Under the pieces are notes generated by a model. It did no database searches, was not told the origin of the DNA, and saw only the letters and a list, made by a program, of their open reading frames with translations. DNA of 64,000 bases from Aquarana catesbeiana (lineage: Eukaryota; Chordata; Amphibia; Anura; Ranidae): contig NC_133326.1 of NCBI RefSeq assembly GCF_042186555.1, forward strand, positions 99,196,144 through 99,260,143, given 5' to 3'. Shown here piece by piece: positions 22,564-33,075 of the stretch. A program made the translations under genes and the position numbers. Numbering within the stretch: the first letter of the stretch is position 1; each line of letters starts with the position of its first letter.

Positions 22564-23505
22564 CTGTGCAAAAGTTTTAGGCATGTGTTAAAAATGCTGT
22601 AAATTAGGAATGCTTTCAGGAACAGAAGTATTAATAGTTTATTTTTTTTTAATTAACAGAATGGAAAGTAAATGTATAGAAGAGAAATCCAAATCAAACC
22701 AATATTTGGTGTGACCACCCTTTGCCTTCAAAACAGCATCAATTCTTCTAGGCACACTTGCACACAGTTTTTGAAGGAACACAGCAGGTAGGTTTTCCAA
22801 ACATCTGATGCCCCGTACACACGGTCGGACATTGATCGGACATTCCGAGAACAAAATCCTAGGATTTTTTCCAACGGATGTTGGCTCAAACTTGTCTTGC
22901 ATACACACAGTCACACAAAGTTGTCGGAAAATCCGATCATTCTGAACGCGGTGACGTAAAACACGTACGTCGGGACTATAAACGGGGCAGTAGCCAATAG
23001 CTTTCATCTCTTTATTTATTCTGAGCATGCGTGGCACTTTGTGCGTCGGATTTGTGTACACACGATCGGAATTTCCAACAACGGATTTTGTTGTCGGAAA
23101 ATTTTATAGCCTGCTCTCAAACTTTGTGTGTCGGAAAATCCGATGGAAAATGTGTGATGGAGCCTACACACGGTCGGAATTTCAGACAAGGTCCTATCAC
23201 ACATTTTCCGTCGGAAAATCCAACCGTGTGTACGCGGCATAAGAGAACTAACCACAGATCTTCTTTGGATGTCGGCTGCCTCAAATCATGTTTTCTCTTC
23301 ATGTAATACCAGACAGAATCCATGATGTTTAGTTCAGGTCTCTGTGGGGCCAAATCATCACTTCCAGGACTCCTTGTACTTCTTTATGCTGCAGATAGTT
23401 CTTAATGACATTAGTTGTATGTTTGGGGTTATTGTCCTGCTGCAGAATACATTTATGGAAAATCACACACCTCCCTGATGGTATGGCATGGCAGATAAGT
23501 ACTGT
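22564..23505 (-). mobile_element. Tc1/mariner relic, C-terminal half only
   Basis: It starts after TA at 22562 with CTGTGCAAAAGTTTTAGGCA. On the minus strand it encodes a degraded transposase end, with a PELNIMDSVW motif (the DLNxIExxW catalytic block with E replaced) and QPTSKEDLW, then VLKAKGGHTKY. The rest is missing. A Harbinger-like element (22809-23239) splits it. Confidence 0.75.
22809..23239. mobile_element. Harbinger-like miniature element
   Basis: The ends TGCCCCGTACACACGGTCGG and (other strand) TGCCGCGTACACACGGTTGG are flanked by TGA/TAA, consistent with a mutated 3-bp TWA duplication. The interior repeats a tcggaaaatccgat motif. Related to the element at 35192. Confidence 0.75.
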
Positions 23506-23514
23506 ATATATATA

Positions 23515-25129
23515 GTATCTCACATAGTGAGTACACCCCTCACATTTTTGTAAATATTTTATTTTATCTTTTCATGTGACAACACTGAGGAAATTACACT
23601 TTGCTACAATGTAAAGTAGTGAGTGTACAGCTTGCATAACAGTGTAAATGTTCTGTCCCCTCAAAATAACTCAACACACAGCCATTAATGTCTAAATTGC
23701 TGGCAACAAAAGTGAGTACACCCCTAAGTGAAAATGTCCAAATTGGGCCCAAAGTGTCAATATTTTATATGGCCACCTTTTTTTTACAGTACTGCCTTAA
23801 CCCTCTTGGGCATGGAGTTTACCAGAGCTTCACAGGTTGCCACTGGAATCCTCTTCCACTCCTCCATGATGACATCACGAAGCTGGTGGATGTTAGAGAC
23901 CTTGAGCTCCTCCACCTTCCGTTTGAGGATGCCCCACAGGTGCTCAATAGGGTTTAGGTCTGGGGACATGCTTGGCCAGTCCATCACCTTTACCCTCAGC
24001 TTCTTTAGCAAGGCAGTGGTCATCTTGGAGGTGTTTTTTAGGTCGTTATCATGTTGGAATACAGCCCTGTGGTCCAGTCTCCAAAGGGAGGGGATCATGC
24101 TCTGCTTCAGTATATCACAGTACATGTTGACATTCATGGTTCCCTTAATGAACTGTAGCTCCCCAGTGCTGGCAGCACTTATGCAGCCCCAGACCAAGAC
24201 ACTCCCACCACCATGCTTGACTGTCGGCATCTTTGCAGTCATCACCTGGTTGCCGCCACACACGCTTGACACCATCTGAACCAAATAAGTTTATCTTGGT
24301 TTCATCAAACCACAAGATATGATTCCAGTAATCTAGGTCCTTAGTCTACTTGTTTTCAGCAAACTGTTTGCGGGCTTTCTTGTGCATCATCTTTAGAAGA
24401 GTCTTCCTTCTGGGATGACAGCCATGCAGACGAATTTGATGCAGTGTGCGGTGTATGGTCTGAGCACTGACAGGCTAACCCTCCACCTCTGCAGCAATGC
24501 TGGCAGTACTCATACTTCTATTTTCCAAAGACAACCTTTGGATATGACACTGAGCACGTGCACTCAACTTCTTTGGTCGACCATGGTGAGGCCTGTTCTG
24601 AGTGGAACCTGTCCTGTTAAACCGCTGTATGGTCTTGGCCACCGTGCTGCAGCTCAGTTTCAGGATCTTGGCAATCTTCTTATAGCCTAGGCCATCTTTA
24701 TGTAGAGCAACAATTCTTTTTTCAGATCCTCAGAGAGTTCTTTGCCATGAGGTGCCATGTTGAACTTCCAGTGACCAGTATGAGAGAGTGAGAGCGATAA
24801 AACCAAGTTTAACACACCTGCTCCCCATTCACACCTGAGACCTTGTAACACAAAGAGTCACATGACACCGGGGAGGGAAAATGGCTAATTGGGCCCAATT
24901 TGGACATTTTCACTTAGGGGTGTGCTTACTTTTGTTGTCAGCAGTTTAGACATTAATGGCTGTGTGTTGAGTTATTTTGAGGGGACAGCAGATTTACACT
25001 GTTATACAAGCTGTACACTCACTACTTTACATTGTAGCAAAGTGTCATTTCTTCAGTGTTGTCACATGAAAAGATATATTAACATATTTACAAAAATGTG
25101 AGGGGTGTACTCACTTTTGTGAGATACTG
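23515..25129 (-). mobile_element. Tc1-type transposon, family 'TACACCCCTCAC'
   Basis: Inverted ends of more than 200 bp carry the core gagtacacccctcacatttt. The right end GAGATACTG meets TA at 25130-25131. The size, 1.6 kb, is typical of a full Tc1 element. The transposase inside is broken. A truncated relative lies at 62603-63064. Confidence 0.88.
23758..24758 (-). pseudogene. Tc1 transposase pseudogene
   Basis: The start is near 24758 (MAPHGKELSEDL) and the end near 23758, about the length of a normal 330-340 residue Tc1 transposase. A one-base loss in the A-run just after the start disrupts the paired helix-turn-helix region, and another shift lies near 24240. The DDE positions are all still readable: D in LWFDETK (about 24310), D in FQHDND, E in [12 protein letters not shown]. 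The DD34E spacing is kept. The protein would have bound the terminal repeats and catalysed cut-and-paste transposition; this copy cannot make it in one frame. Confidence 0.88.
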
Positions 25130-25753
25130 TATATATTACACATATATGGATTGATTGAATGGCATTACATGAACAAATACATATAAACACATGCATACTA
25201 TAGCCAAACTGCCATCTAATGGTCACTTGCTATAATTATATAACAAATACCAAAAGTTAAAGCACCATCTAGTGGTCATATCACAGATCAAAAAGCCCAT
25301 AATAGCTGTGCCAAAAGGCCAATTTGTTTGCATTAGATACAATTGTACAAAGTTCACTACTTTTTTGGAACAGGTTAGGGTGCTAAACAGAGATTTATAA
25401 ATAGGGGTTTAAGGTGGAAGATTTGAAAAAGGATATTTAAGTGGTGCAAAGCTTGGACAGAAAAATATTACTTATGGAGAGAAAAACACTGAATTACAGG
25501 ATCAGGCACACATGGTTCATAATGTGGAAAACTTTGGTTGTGATTTTACTACGTCTTTCTCCACGCAGCATAAAGAGATTACAAGGATATTTAAGGAATA
25601 TTGGCCTATTCTTAAATATTGACAGGGTACTATTGCCTTCCTTGCAGATATCCCCCAAGTCTTGTTTAGAAAAGCTCTCTGTGTGAAGGATATGCTATCC
25701 ACATGGGTACTAAATGTTCGCTTGAAAGAGCATATATGCAACATAAGGAAGGT
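25130..25753. other. no feature recognised
   Basis: AT-rich non-coding DNA; the phrases ccatctaatggtcac and ccatctagtggtcat (25210, 25264) are short dispersed-repeat words. Confidence 0.6.
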
Positions 25754-25761
25754 CCTTAAAG

Positions 25762-25919
25762 CAGTGGTCATCAACCCAGGTTTGCAAGATAACTGAAATA
25801 CATCACAGGTGATATCATTTGCTGCTCAGTGATTGCAGTATTCTAGTCTGCATCTCCCCAAGGTAATACATAAAACCTGGCCTGTTAGTGGGTCCTGAGG
25901 ACAGGGTTGATGAGCACTG
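25762..25919. mobile_element. hAT-type miniature element
   Basis: The ends CAGTGGTCATCAACCC and (other strand) CAGTGCTCATCAACCC. The left target duplication is CCTTAAAG (25754-25761). The right copy starts CCTTAA at 25920 and is interrupted by the next element, with its AG found again after 26775. Confidence 0.85.
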
Positions 25920-25921
25920 CC

Positions 25922-26775
25922 TTAACCACTTGCTTACTGGGCATTTAAACCCCCCTCCTATCCAGATCAATTTTCAGCTTTCAGCGCTGACTCACTTTGA
26001 ATGACAATTGCGCGGTCATACAACACTGTACCCAAATGAAATTTTTATAATTTTTTTCCCACAAATAGAGATTTCTTTTGGTGGTATTTGATCACGTTTG
26101 CGGTTTTTATTTTTTGTTAAAAAAATGTAAAAAGACCGAATTTAAAAAAAAAAAAAAAAAATTTTTTTTTATATTTTGTTATAAAATTTAAAAAAAGGTA
26201 ATTTTTCTCCTTCATTGATGTATGCTGATGAGGCGGCACTGATGGGCACTGATGGGTGGCAGTGATGGGCACTGATGGGTGGCAATAATGGGCACTGATC
26301 GGTTACACTGATAAGCAGCACTGCTAGGTGGCACTGATTGGCACCACTGGTGGGCATTGATAGGTGGCACTAATGGGCATTGATAGGTGGCACTTGTAGG
26401 CATTGATAGGTGGCACTGGTGGGCACTGTGGGCACTGTCAGGTGGCAATGGGGGGGTACTGGTGGCACATATGAGGCAAAATTGCCTCTTCCTCTTCAGG
26501 ACCGATGTCCCTTGCTGATAAGCCAGTGATCGGCTTTTTTTCTCCTCTCACTGTCAGCGTGAGGAGAAAAAAAAAACAATCACAGAGCTTTTGTTTTGAT
26601 TATGTGATCAGCTGTCATTGGCTGAAAGCTGATCACATGGTAAGGGGCCAGGACCGGCCCCTTACTCGGTTCGGTGATCACCCGAGTCTCAGTTACTCAG
26701 TGATCCCAGAGCACCCTGTGCACAGGGAAGGCCGTCATATGACGGCCTCCTGGAAATTCAGGTTCAAGTGGTTAA
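25922..26775 (+). mobile_element. TTAA-type repeat 'TTAACCACTTG', copy A
   Basis: TTAA at 25922-25925 and 26772-26775; ends CCACTTG and CAAGTGG. It contains the phrases tgacaattgcgcggtcat and ttttggtggtatttgatc that recur in the copies at 28571, 59710 and 63066. Non-coding. Confidence 0.85.
26215..26470 (+). repeat. minisatellite inside TTAA element copy A
   Basis: Degenerate units of about 18-22 bp built on ggtggcactgatgggca. Confidence 0.8.
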
Positions 26776-26801
26776 AGGACACAGCGGGGTTGTTTTACTA
26801 A

Positions 26802-27655
26802 CATAGAAACATAGAAAAGTGATGGCAGAAAAGACTGTAGCAGTGGCGGCTTGTGCTCAAAATTTTTTGGGGGGGCACAAACAAACTGAAAAATTCTGAA
26901 AAATACTGAAAAGAAAACCATCAGTTGCAGCCTCACTGTGCCATCAATTGCAGCCACTGTGCCCATAAAATGCAGCCACTGTACCCATCATATGCAGCCT
27001 CTGTGCCCATCATATGCAGCCTCTGTGCCCATCATATGCAGCCACTGTGACCCAAACGCCCCCCCCCCCCCGCTTGCCCATTCGCCATCTGACCGGCACC
27101 TACCCCATCCTGGTGGCGGGTCAGGCAGTGGACGACGGCGGCAAGCTGTGGGACATGCAGCAGGTCAGACAACAGCTCCTGCATCCTCCATGCTTCTCTG
27201 TCCTCCCTGGCATCTCTTCTTCCATTCCGTGCCTTCAGCCAATTAGAGGACGTGTATTAAATCCGCTCCTCCTGATTGGCTGAGTGGCGGTTCAGTGTTA
27301 GACAAGCAAATATTCATTTGCTTGTCTAACACAACTGGGTGGACTGCGAGCGCAATGCATTGCGCTCCAAGTCTACCTTTTTTGAAGCCTATTAGAGCCT
27401 GTGGCTCTAATCAGGTGCGTCAAAAAACCACCCCCCCCTGCTGGAATTCAGGCGTCCACCATCCGAACAGGGGCTGGATGCCTGAATAGGGGGTGGCTAC
27501 AGCGGCCATGGATAGATTCATGCTATGCATGAATTTATCCATTCTACACTGCGGAGGAGCCAAGGACGCTCTGTGCAGATCAGCAGTAACACTCAGTGTA
27601 CTGCAGTGAATCTGCTCCTGTCTAAGGCGGCTGACTGCTATAGTAAAACCTGCAT
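26802..27655 (+). mobile_element. non-autonomous repeat family B, copy 1, after a LINE-tail scrap
   Basis: 26802-26838 (acatagaaacatagaaaag) looks like a LINE 3' scrap. From cagtggcggcttgtgct at about 26839 the sequence runs to a segment shared with 31990-32270, including cctattagagcctntggctctaat and a hairpin at 27510-27540. A second perfect 17-bp hairpin lies at 27295-27332. The right boundary is uncertain. Confidence 0.55.
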
Positions 27656-28159
27656 ATGCCTTATCATTATAAGGCACACGTGAGTGGATTGAAGTTTGCC
27701 TGTGTACCTTGGTATCCTAACTATTGCACAATGATTGTTTTTTTTCTCTTATCTGCCTGTCAAATGAGATCTGTTTATGATTCTCACATTGGTTGTGAAC
27801 AGAAGCAAAAGAAACATTGTTACTATAAAGGTCAATGAGCACCTTAATTAAGCAAGTGTTTTTAAACAGCTTTGCTAGTGGGACCGGATCAAAGCTCTAT
27901 ACCAATCTGATTCCACACTTGTATAATTGAACCTTCTGAATACATCCCTATATATTTATTATTTATTTTTATGTGGATTTTTTATGTGGATTTTTTTACA
28001 CATTTGGTGTCACTAATTTTTTATAATTTTACACTATTTTGATTGCTGGATTTTTTAGGAATTTTTACTCACAGCTGGATTTATTTGAGTATTTATATTT
28101 ATTCATATATATTCATTTTTATGCACATTGTGAAGCGCTTCAAATATCATTATTTATTT
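27656..28159. other. no feature recognised
   Basis: AT-rich non-coding DNA leading into the minisatellite. Confidence 0.55.
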
Positions 28160-28560
28160 ATCATCAGTGTCATGTGTCATCAGTGTCGCGTGTCATCAGT
28201 GCCACGTATTAGTGCCATCTGTCATCAATGCCACGTATTAGTGCCATGTGTCATCAGTGCCACGTATTAGTGCCATCTGTCATCAGTGCCATCTGTCATC
28301 AGTGCCACGTGTCATTAGTGCCACATATTAGTGCCATCTGTCATCAGTGTCACGTGTCATCAGTGGCACGTATTAGTGCCATCTGTCAGTGCCACGTTTT
28401 AGTGCCATATGCCATCAGTGCCACGTATTAGTGCCATCTGTCATCAGTGTCATCAGTGCCACATATTAGTGCCATCTGTCATCAGTGCCACGTCAGTGTC
28501 ATCAGTGCCACGTATCAGTGCCATCTGTCATCAGTGCCATGTCAGTGTCACGTGTCATTA
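28160..28560 (+). repeat. CATCAGTGCCA minisatellite
   Basis: Irregular units alternate tcatcagtgccacgt and attagtgccatctg (roughly 14-30 bp). Open frames across it are products of the repeat. Confidence 0.85.
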
Positions 28561-28570
28561 TCCTGGTTCT

Positions 28571-29386
28571 CCAGGGCCTTCAAAAGTGTAATAGGTAGTC
28601 AACAAGTTAGATGTGTAATTTACACATGTGGTATCCCCATACTCAGGAGGAGTAGCAAAATGTATTTTGGGGTGTTATTTGTGGTATATACATGCCATGT
28701 GAGAGAAATAACCTATCACAATGACAATTTTGTATGGAAAAAAAAAATCTTCATTTTGCAAAGAATTGTGGGAAAAAATGACAACATCAAAAACCTCAAC
28801 ATGCATCTTACTAAATACCTTGGAATGTCTACTTTCAAAAAAGGGGTAATTTGGGGGGTATTTGTACTTTCTTGGCTTGTTCGGGTCGCAAGAAATGAGA
28901 TAGGCCGTCAGTACATCAAGTGTGATCAATTTTTTATGATTTGCATCACAGCTTGTAGACTCTCTAACTTTCACAAAGACCAAATAATATCCACTAATTT
29001 GGGTTATTTTTACCAAAGATATGTAGCAGTATAAATTGTGGCCAAAATTTATGAAGAAAAATTAATAATTTGCAGAAACTAAGAAAAATGTGTTTTTTTT
29101 TTCAAAATTTTCGGTCTTTTTTCATTTATAACGCAAAAAATAAAAAACCCAGAGGTGATCAAATACCACCAAAAGACAGCTCTATTTGTATGAAAAAAAG
29201 CAGAAAAAATTCATTTGGGTACAGTATTACATGACTGTATGGACTGGATGGACTTGTGTCTTTTTTCAACCTGACTAACTATGTAACTATGACTGAGTAA
29301 TTGTCATTCAAAGTGTGAGAGCACCGAAAGCTGAAAATTGGTCTGGGCAGGAGGGGGGTTTAAGTGCCCATTAGGCAAGTGGTTAA
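28571..29386 (-). mobile_element. TTAA-type repeat, copy B (inverted)
   Basis: The right end CAAGTGG meets TTAA at 29383-29386. It shares, inverted, the phrases of copy A (aaataccaccaaaagacagctct and tgtcattcaaagtg). The left end was not found. The right TTAA abuts a Tc1 element. Confidence 0.7.
29238..29288 (+). mobile_element. 51-bp CR1 tail inserted in TTAA element
   Basis: It carries ggatggacttgtgtc, the poly-T stretch and ctatgtaacta of CR1 3' ends. ATGACTG lies on both sides (29231-29237, 29289-29295), like a target duplication. Confidence 0.7.
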
Positions 29387-29537
29387 ATGACTCAGATAAT
29401 CAAACAAATTTTATTATTACACAAAGATAACCCAAGTAAATACAAAATGCAGTTTTTAAATGATGGTTTCATTTATTAAGGCAAAAAAGCTGTCCAAACC
29501 TGCCTGGCTTTATGTGAAAAAGTAATTGCCCCCTAAA

Positions 29538-30752
29538 CCTAATGACTGGTTGTGCCACCCTTGGCGGCAACAACTGCAATCAAGCGTTTGCGATAACTGG
29601 CAAGGAGTCTTTCACATTGCTGTGGAGAAATTTTGGCCCACTCTTCTTTGCAGAATTGTTTTATTTCAGCCACATTGGAGGGTTTTCCAGCATGAACGGC
29701 CTATGTAAGGCCATGATACAGCATCTCAATTGGATTTAAGTCCAGGCTTTGACTAGGTCACTCCAAACCCTAAATTTTGCTTTGTTTGAACCATTTAGAG
29801 GTGGACCTGCTGTTGTGTTTCGGATCATTGTCCTGCCGCATAACCAAAGTGCACTTGAGCTTGAGGTCACGAAATGATGGCCGGACATTCTCCTTTAGGA
29901 TTTTCTGGTAAAGCTCAGAATTCATGGTTCCATCAATTATGGTAAGTCGTCCAGGTCCTGAAGCTGCAAAGCACACCATCACGTTACCACCACCATGTCT
30001 GACTATTGGTATGATGTTCTTGTTATGAAATGCTGTATTCGTTTTATGGCAGATGTAACGGCACGCACACCTTCCAAAATGTTACATTTTTGTCTCATCA
30101 GTCCACAGAATATTTGCCTAAAAGTCTTGGGGTTAATCAAGATGTTTTTTAGTAAATTTGAGATGAGCCTTTGTGTTCTTTTTGGTCAGCAGTGGCTTTG
30201 GCCTTGGAACTCTCCCTTGGATGCCATTTTTGCCCAGTCTCTTTCTTATTGTTGAATCATGAACACTGATCTTACCTGAGGCAAGTGAGGCCTGTAGTTC
30301 TTTAAATATTGTTCTGGGTTCTTTTATGACCTCCAAAAAGAAAAAAGTGGAAAGTTCCCCACGGGGCTTTTTAGCAGCAAATAGGAGTCAAATATTTTGT
30401 AAAAAAATCACAGATTTTTAATTTTTTATTTCAAAGGATGGTTAGACACAAAACATATATAAAAAAAATAATTAAAATATGAGCTCTGGTATATACAAGG
30501 CGAGACAAATTAGGCTAGGAAAGGTTATACATAGATGAGTCGTCGTCATGCTCTTGGAGTTATTCTTGTAGGCCGGCCACTCCTGGGAAGGTTCACCACT
30601 ATTCAAAGTTATCTACATTTGTGGATAATGGATCTCCCCATGGTTCACTGGAGTTCCAAAGCCTTAGAAATGGCTTTAAAATGCTTCCTAGACCAAAACA
30701 TGTACATTATTTTGTTTCTAATCTGTTTATGAACTTTTTTAGATTGTGGCAT
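29538..30752 (-). pseudogene. Tc1 transposase pseudogene with an internal insertion
   Basis: It reads from ATG at 30752 (MPQSKKVHKQ) to a TAG near 29538. The helix-turn-helix part includes LQASLASGKISVHDSTIRKRL (about 30240-30300). The second catalytic D is in MRQDNDPKH and the E in LDLNPIE (normally SPDLNPIE). Stops and frameshifts are frequent. About 195 bp of foreign sequence at roughly 30337-30533 splits the N-terminal region. Confidence 0.85.
30337..30533. mobile_element. unidentified ~195-bp insertion in Tc1 transposase
   Basis: The transposase reading is continuous on both sides of this AT-rich block. It has no clear terminal repeats or target duplication, so its nature is open. Confidence 0.45.
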
Positions 30753-31144
30753 GAAGTGTGGATTTTTGTGATCTGTTAGCATGCTTCACTTTGTCAGACA
30801 GCTTCTATTTATGTGATTTCTTGATTCAACAGGTCTGGTAGTAATCAGGCCTGGGTGTGGCAAGTGAAATTTAACTCAGCTTTCCGAAAAATTGTGGTTA
30901 ATCACAGTTCATTCATGATTTAGCATGGGAGGGGGCAATTACTTTTTCAGATAAGGCCAGGCAGGTTTGAATAGCTTTTTTACCTTAATAAATGAAATAA
31001 TAATTTAAAAACTGCATTTTGGATTTACTTGGGTTATCTTTGTGTAATATTAAAATTTGTTTGATGATCTGAATCATTTAAGTGTGAGAAATATGCAAAA
31101 AAATAGAAAATCAGGAAGGGGGCAAATACTTTTTCACACAACTG

Positions 31145-31690
31145 TATATACACACACATACAGAATTTCATTGTTTACTGTATATGAGACTACGAAAGCA
31201 GGCTACCTCTCTTGCCTGGTGGGATGGCTTTGGTGGAGAGGTATGTGTGTTTACACATGGCAGAATAGATTTGTTTTTTGTGGCTATAGTAGCGTCTTTT
31301 TTACAATTTATTTTCTTTCTGTTTGTTAGGGATTTATGTTGTTGGTGGTGACACTTTTGGTTAAGCACTGATGTTTTCTTTTGTTATTCTAATATTAAGG
31401 CCTTGTTTACTCTTGCAGTGCCCTTTGAAAAGTGCTCTGCGGTGGATCGTTTTTTAGAGTGCAGGTAACGGGGAGCTCAAAAGGTCACTTGTCATCACCT
31501 GGACACTTATTTTAACCATTGCAAGCCCGTCACACTGTGTCACAATTGCATGCATTAGGCACAGTTGCAGTGCAGTCCCTTTCCCTCGAATGGGTGGCAT
31601 TGAGATACTAACCGCTTGCCAAACGCAATGTGTGGTATGTGTACCACCCCAAGTTAGGTTAGGGTGGGAAGTCTAGAGGGCTTTAAAAAC
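31145..31690. other. no gene recognised
   Basis: Starts with a short ACAC/TATA stretch. The phrase aaggccttgtttactcttgcag near 31399 looks like the end of a miniature element whose partner I could not find. Confidence 0.55.
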
Positions 31691-32338
31691 ACAGCTCAAC
31701 CACCTATTTACAGATTTACCAGCAGCCAGTAACAACCGAACAACCCCACCCCCCCCGCGCTGTCTGCTGGTCGCTCCACCGGCACTTACCCCATCTAGGC
31801 GGTGGGCATCGAGCATCAGCGGGCATCCGAGGAGAAGCGGTGGGGATCGGGCATTCAGGCAGGCATTGCCGGGGACCAGGCATCTAGGCACAGCCAGCGG
31901 CTCTTCCCCTCCTCGCGTGTGCGTCTCCTCCCCTACTCCTAGGCGTACAGTAGGATCGCCTGTGCTTTCAGACAATCGGGTCACGGGTATCAGACCCGCT
32001 TCTCGATTAGCCAGGAGGAGGATAAGGAGGATAAGCGAATATTCATTCACTGTTGCAACACACCTGGGTGTGCTCCGGACGCATCCTCTGCAACCTGAGC
32101 CCACCCTATTTTGAAGCCTATTAGAGCCTCTGGCTCTAATCCGTTGCTTCAAAAAAATAAACCCTGCCGCTGTAATTCATGTGCCCGGTGCCCTGCCCTT
32201 ATGACGCATGAATAGGGGGTGGCCGCGGCAGCCATGGATAGATTCATGCTTAGCATGAATCTATCCATTGCATATAGGGGTGGCCTGGAGAGAGGGGGCG
32301 GCGCCCGGACATCCCTAATGGATGGGCCGCCCCTGCCA
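31691..32338 (+). mobile_element. non-autonomous repeat family B, copy 2
   Basis: Shares with copy 1 the phrases gcgaatattcattca, cctattagagcctctggctc, tgaatagggggtgg and the hairpin at 32236-32266. The right end ccgcccctg is roughly the inverse of the left end of copy 1 (cagtggcgg). Confidence 0.55.
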
Positions 32339-32704
32339 GTAACCATGTCATTTTTTTGTACCCACCTGATTAGATACAAAGTGAAAGGTTTGCAAACATA
32401 GGCCCTTACACTATTTATTGCAAAATTATATTATACAGAGGTTGTGCGATCCAATTGTAATGTATTTGGCCAGCTTTAGTCTGTTTGATCATTAATGGTC
32501 CAGATTACCTATAATAAAAACCTAATGTTTTTCCGAGTCAGTGACCCAGAACAAGTATGTTTCCTGTGAAGTTTTATTTAAATGCTTTAAAGCCACTGCA
32601 TCACCTTGACAGCCCAGCAGCTATAATTTTCAGAAGGGGAGGCCAGTAGTGACAGCCTCCAAATGTTGTTACAGGTCCCTTTTATTAAAGTGTTTAACTC
32701 AAGA
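32339..32704. other. no feature recognised
   Basis: Non-coding; nothing identifiable. Confidence 0.55.
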
Positions 32705-33075
32705 TTACTACTCACTGCCAGCCCCTCTTTTATAGGCAGGCATACCACACTGTGTAAGTCTTTTATAAAAACAAGGATTGTAAATACCTATTTAGGGCGA
32801 ACTTCAGGCCGGTCATGTGACTCGCGGCCACTTTACATCTCCGATACATGGATACAGCAGGAGGGGCTGAGATCTCCCTGTGTAGTCAGCCGGGGAGGTC
32901 ACATGGCCGCCCAGCCCCTTCTGCAGAAGCCCTGTCTCGGAGACGTAAAGTGGCTGCGAGTCACGTGACCGGCCTGATGACAGCACTAAAAATGTATTTA
33001 CAATCCTCGTGTTTTGGAAAAAACTTACACAGTGTGGTATGCCTGCCTATAATAGAGGGGCTGGCAGTGACTATT
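32705..33075. repeat. long fold-back repeat
   Basis: Arms of about 150 bp: cactgccagcccctct (left) pairs with agaggggctggcagtg (right). Complementarity continues through ggcaggcataccacactgtg and ggccggtca..gtgactcgc. The centre is about 70 bp. Confidence 0.85.

Larger units (their letters stand above)
29387..31144 (-). mobile_element. Tc1-type transposon, family 'ATTACTTTTTC'
   Basis: The right end is CACACAACTG, then TA at 31145. Long inverted ends share tttattaaggcaaaaaagct (left) and its complement (about 30975, right). The outermost ~75 bp of the left end is missing where the TTAA element abuts. The transposase inside is a pseudogene. Confidence 0.85.

Noticed and set aside
28043..29034. 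Overlapping Cys/His-rich plus-strand frames up to 195 codons
   Set aside because: They arise from the CATCAGTGCCA minisatellite and the adjoining TTAA element; they resemble no domain.
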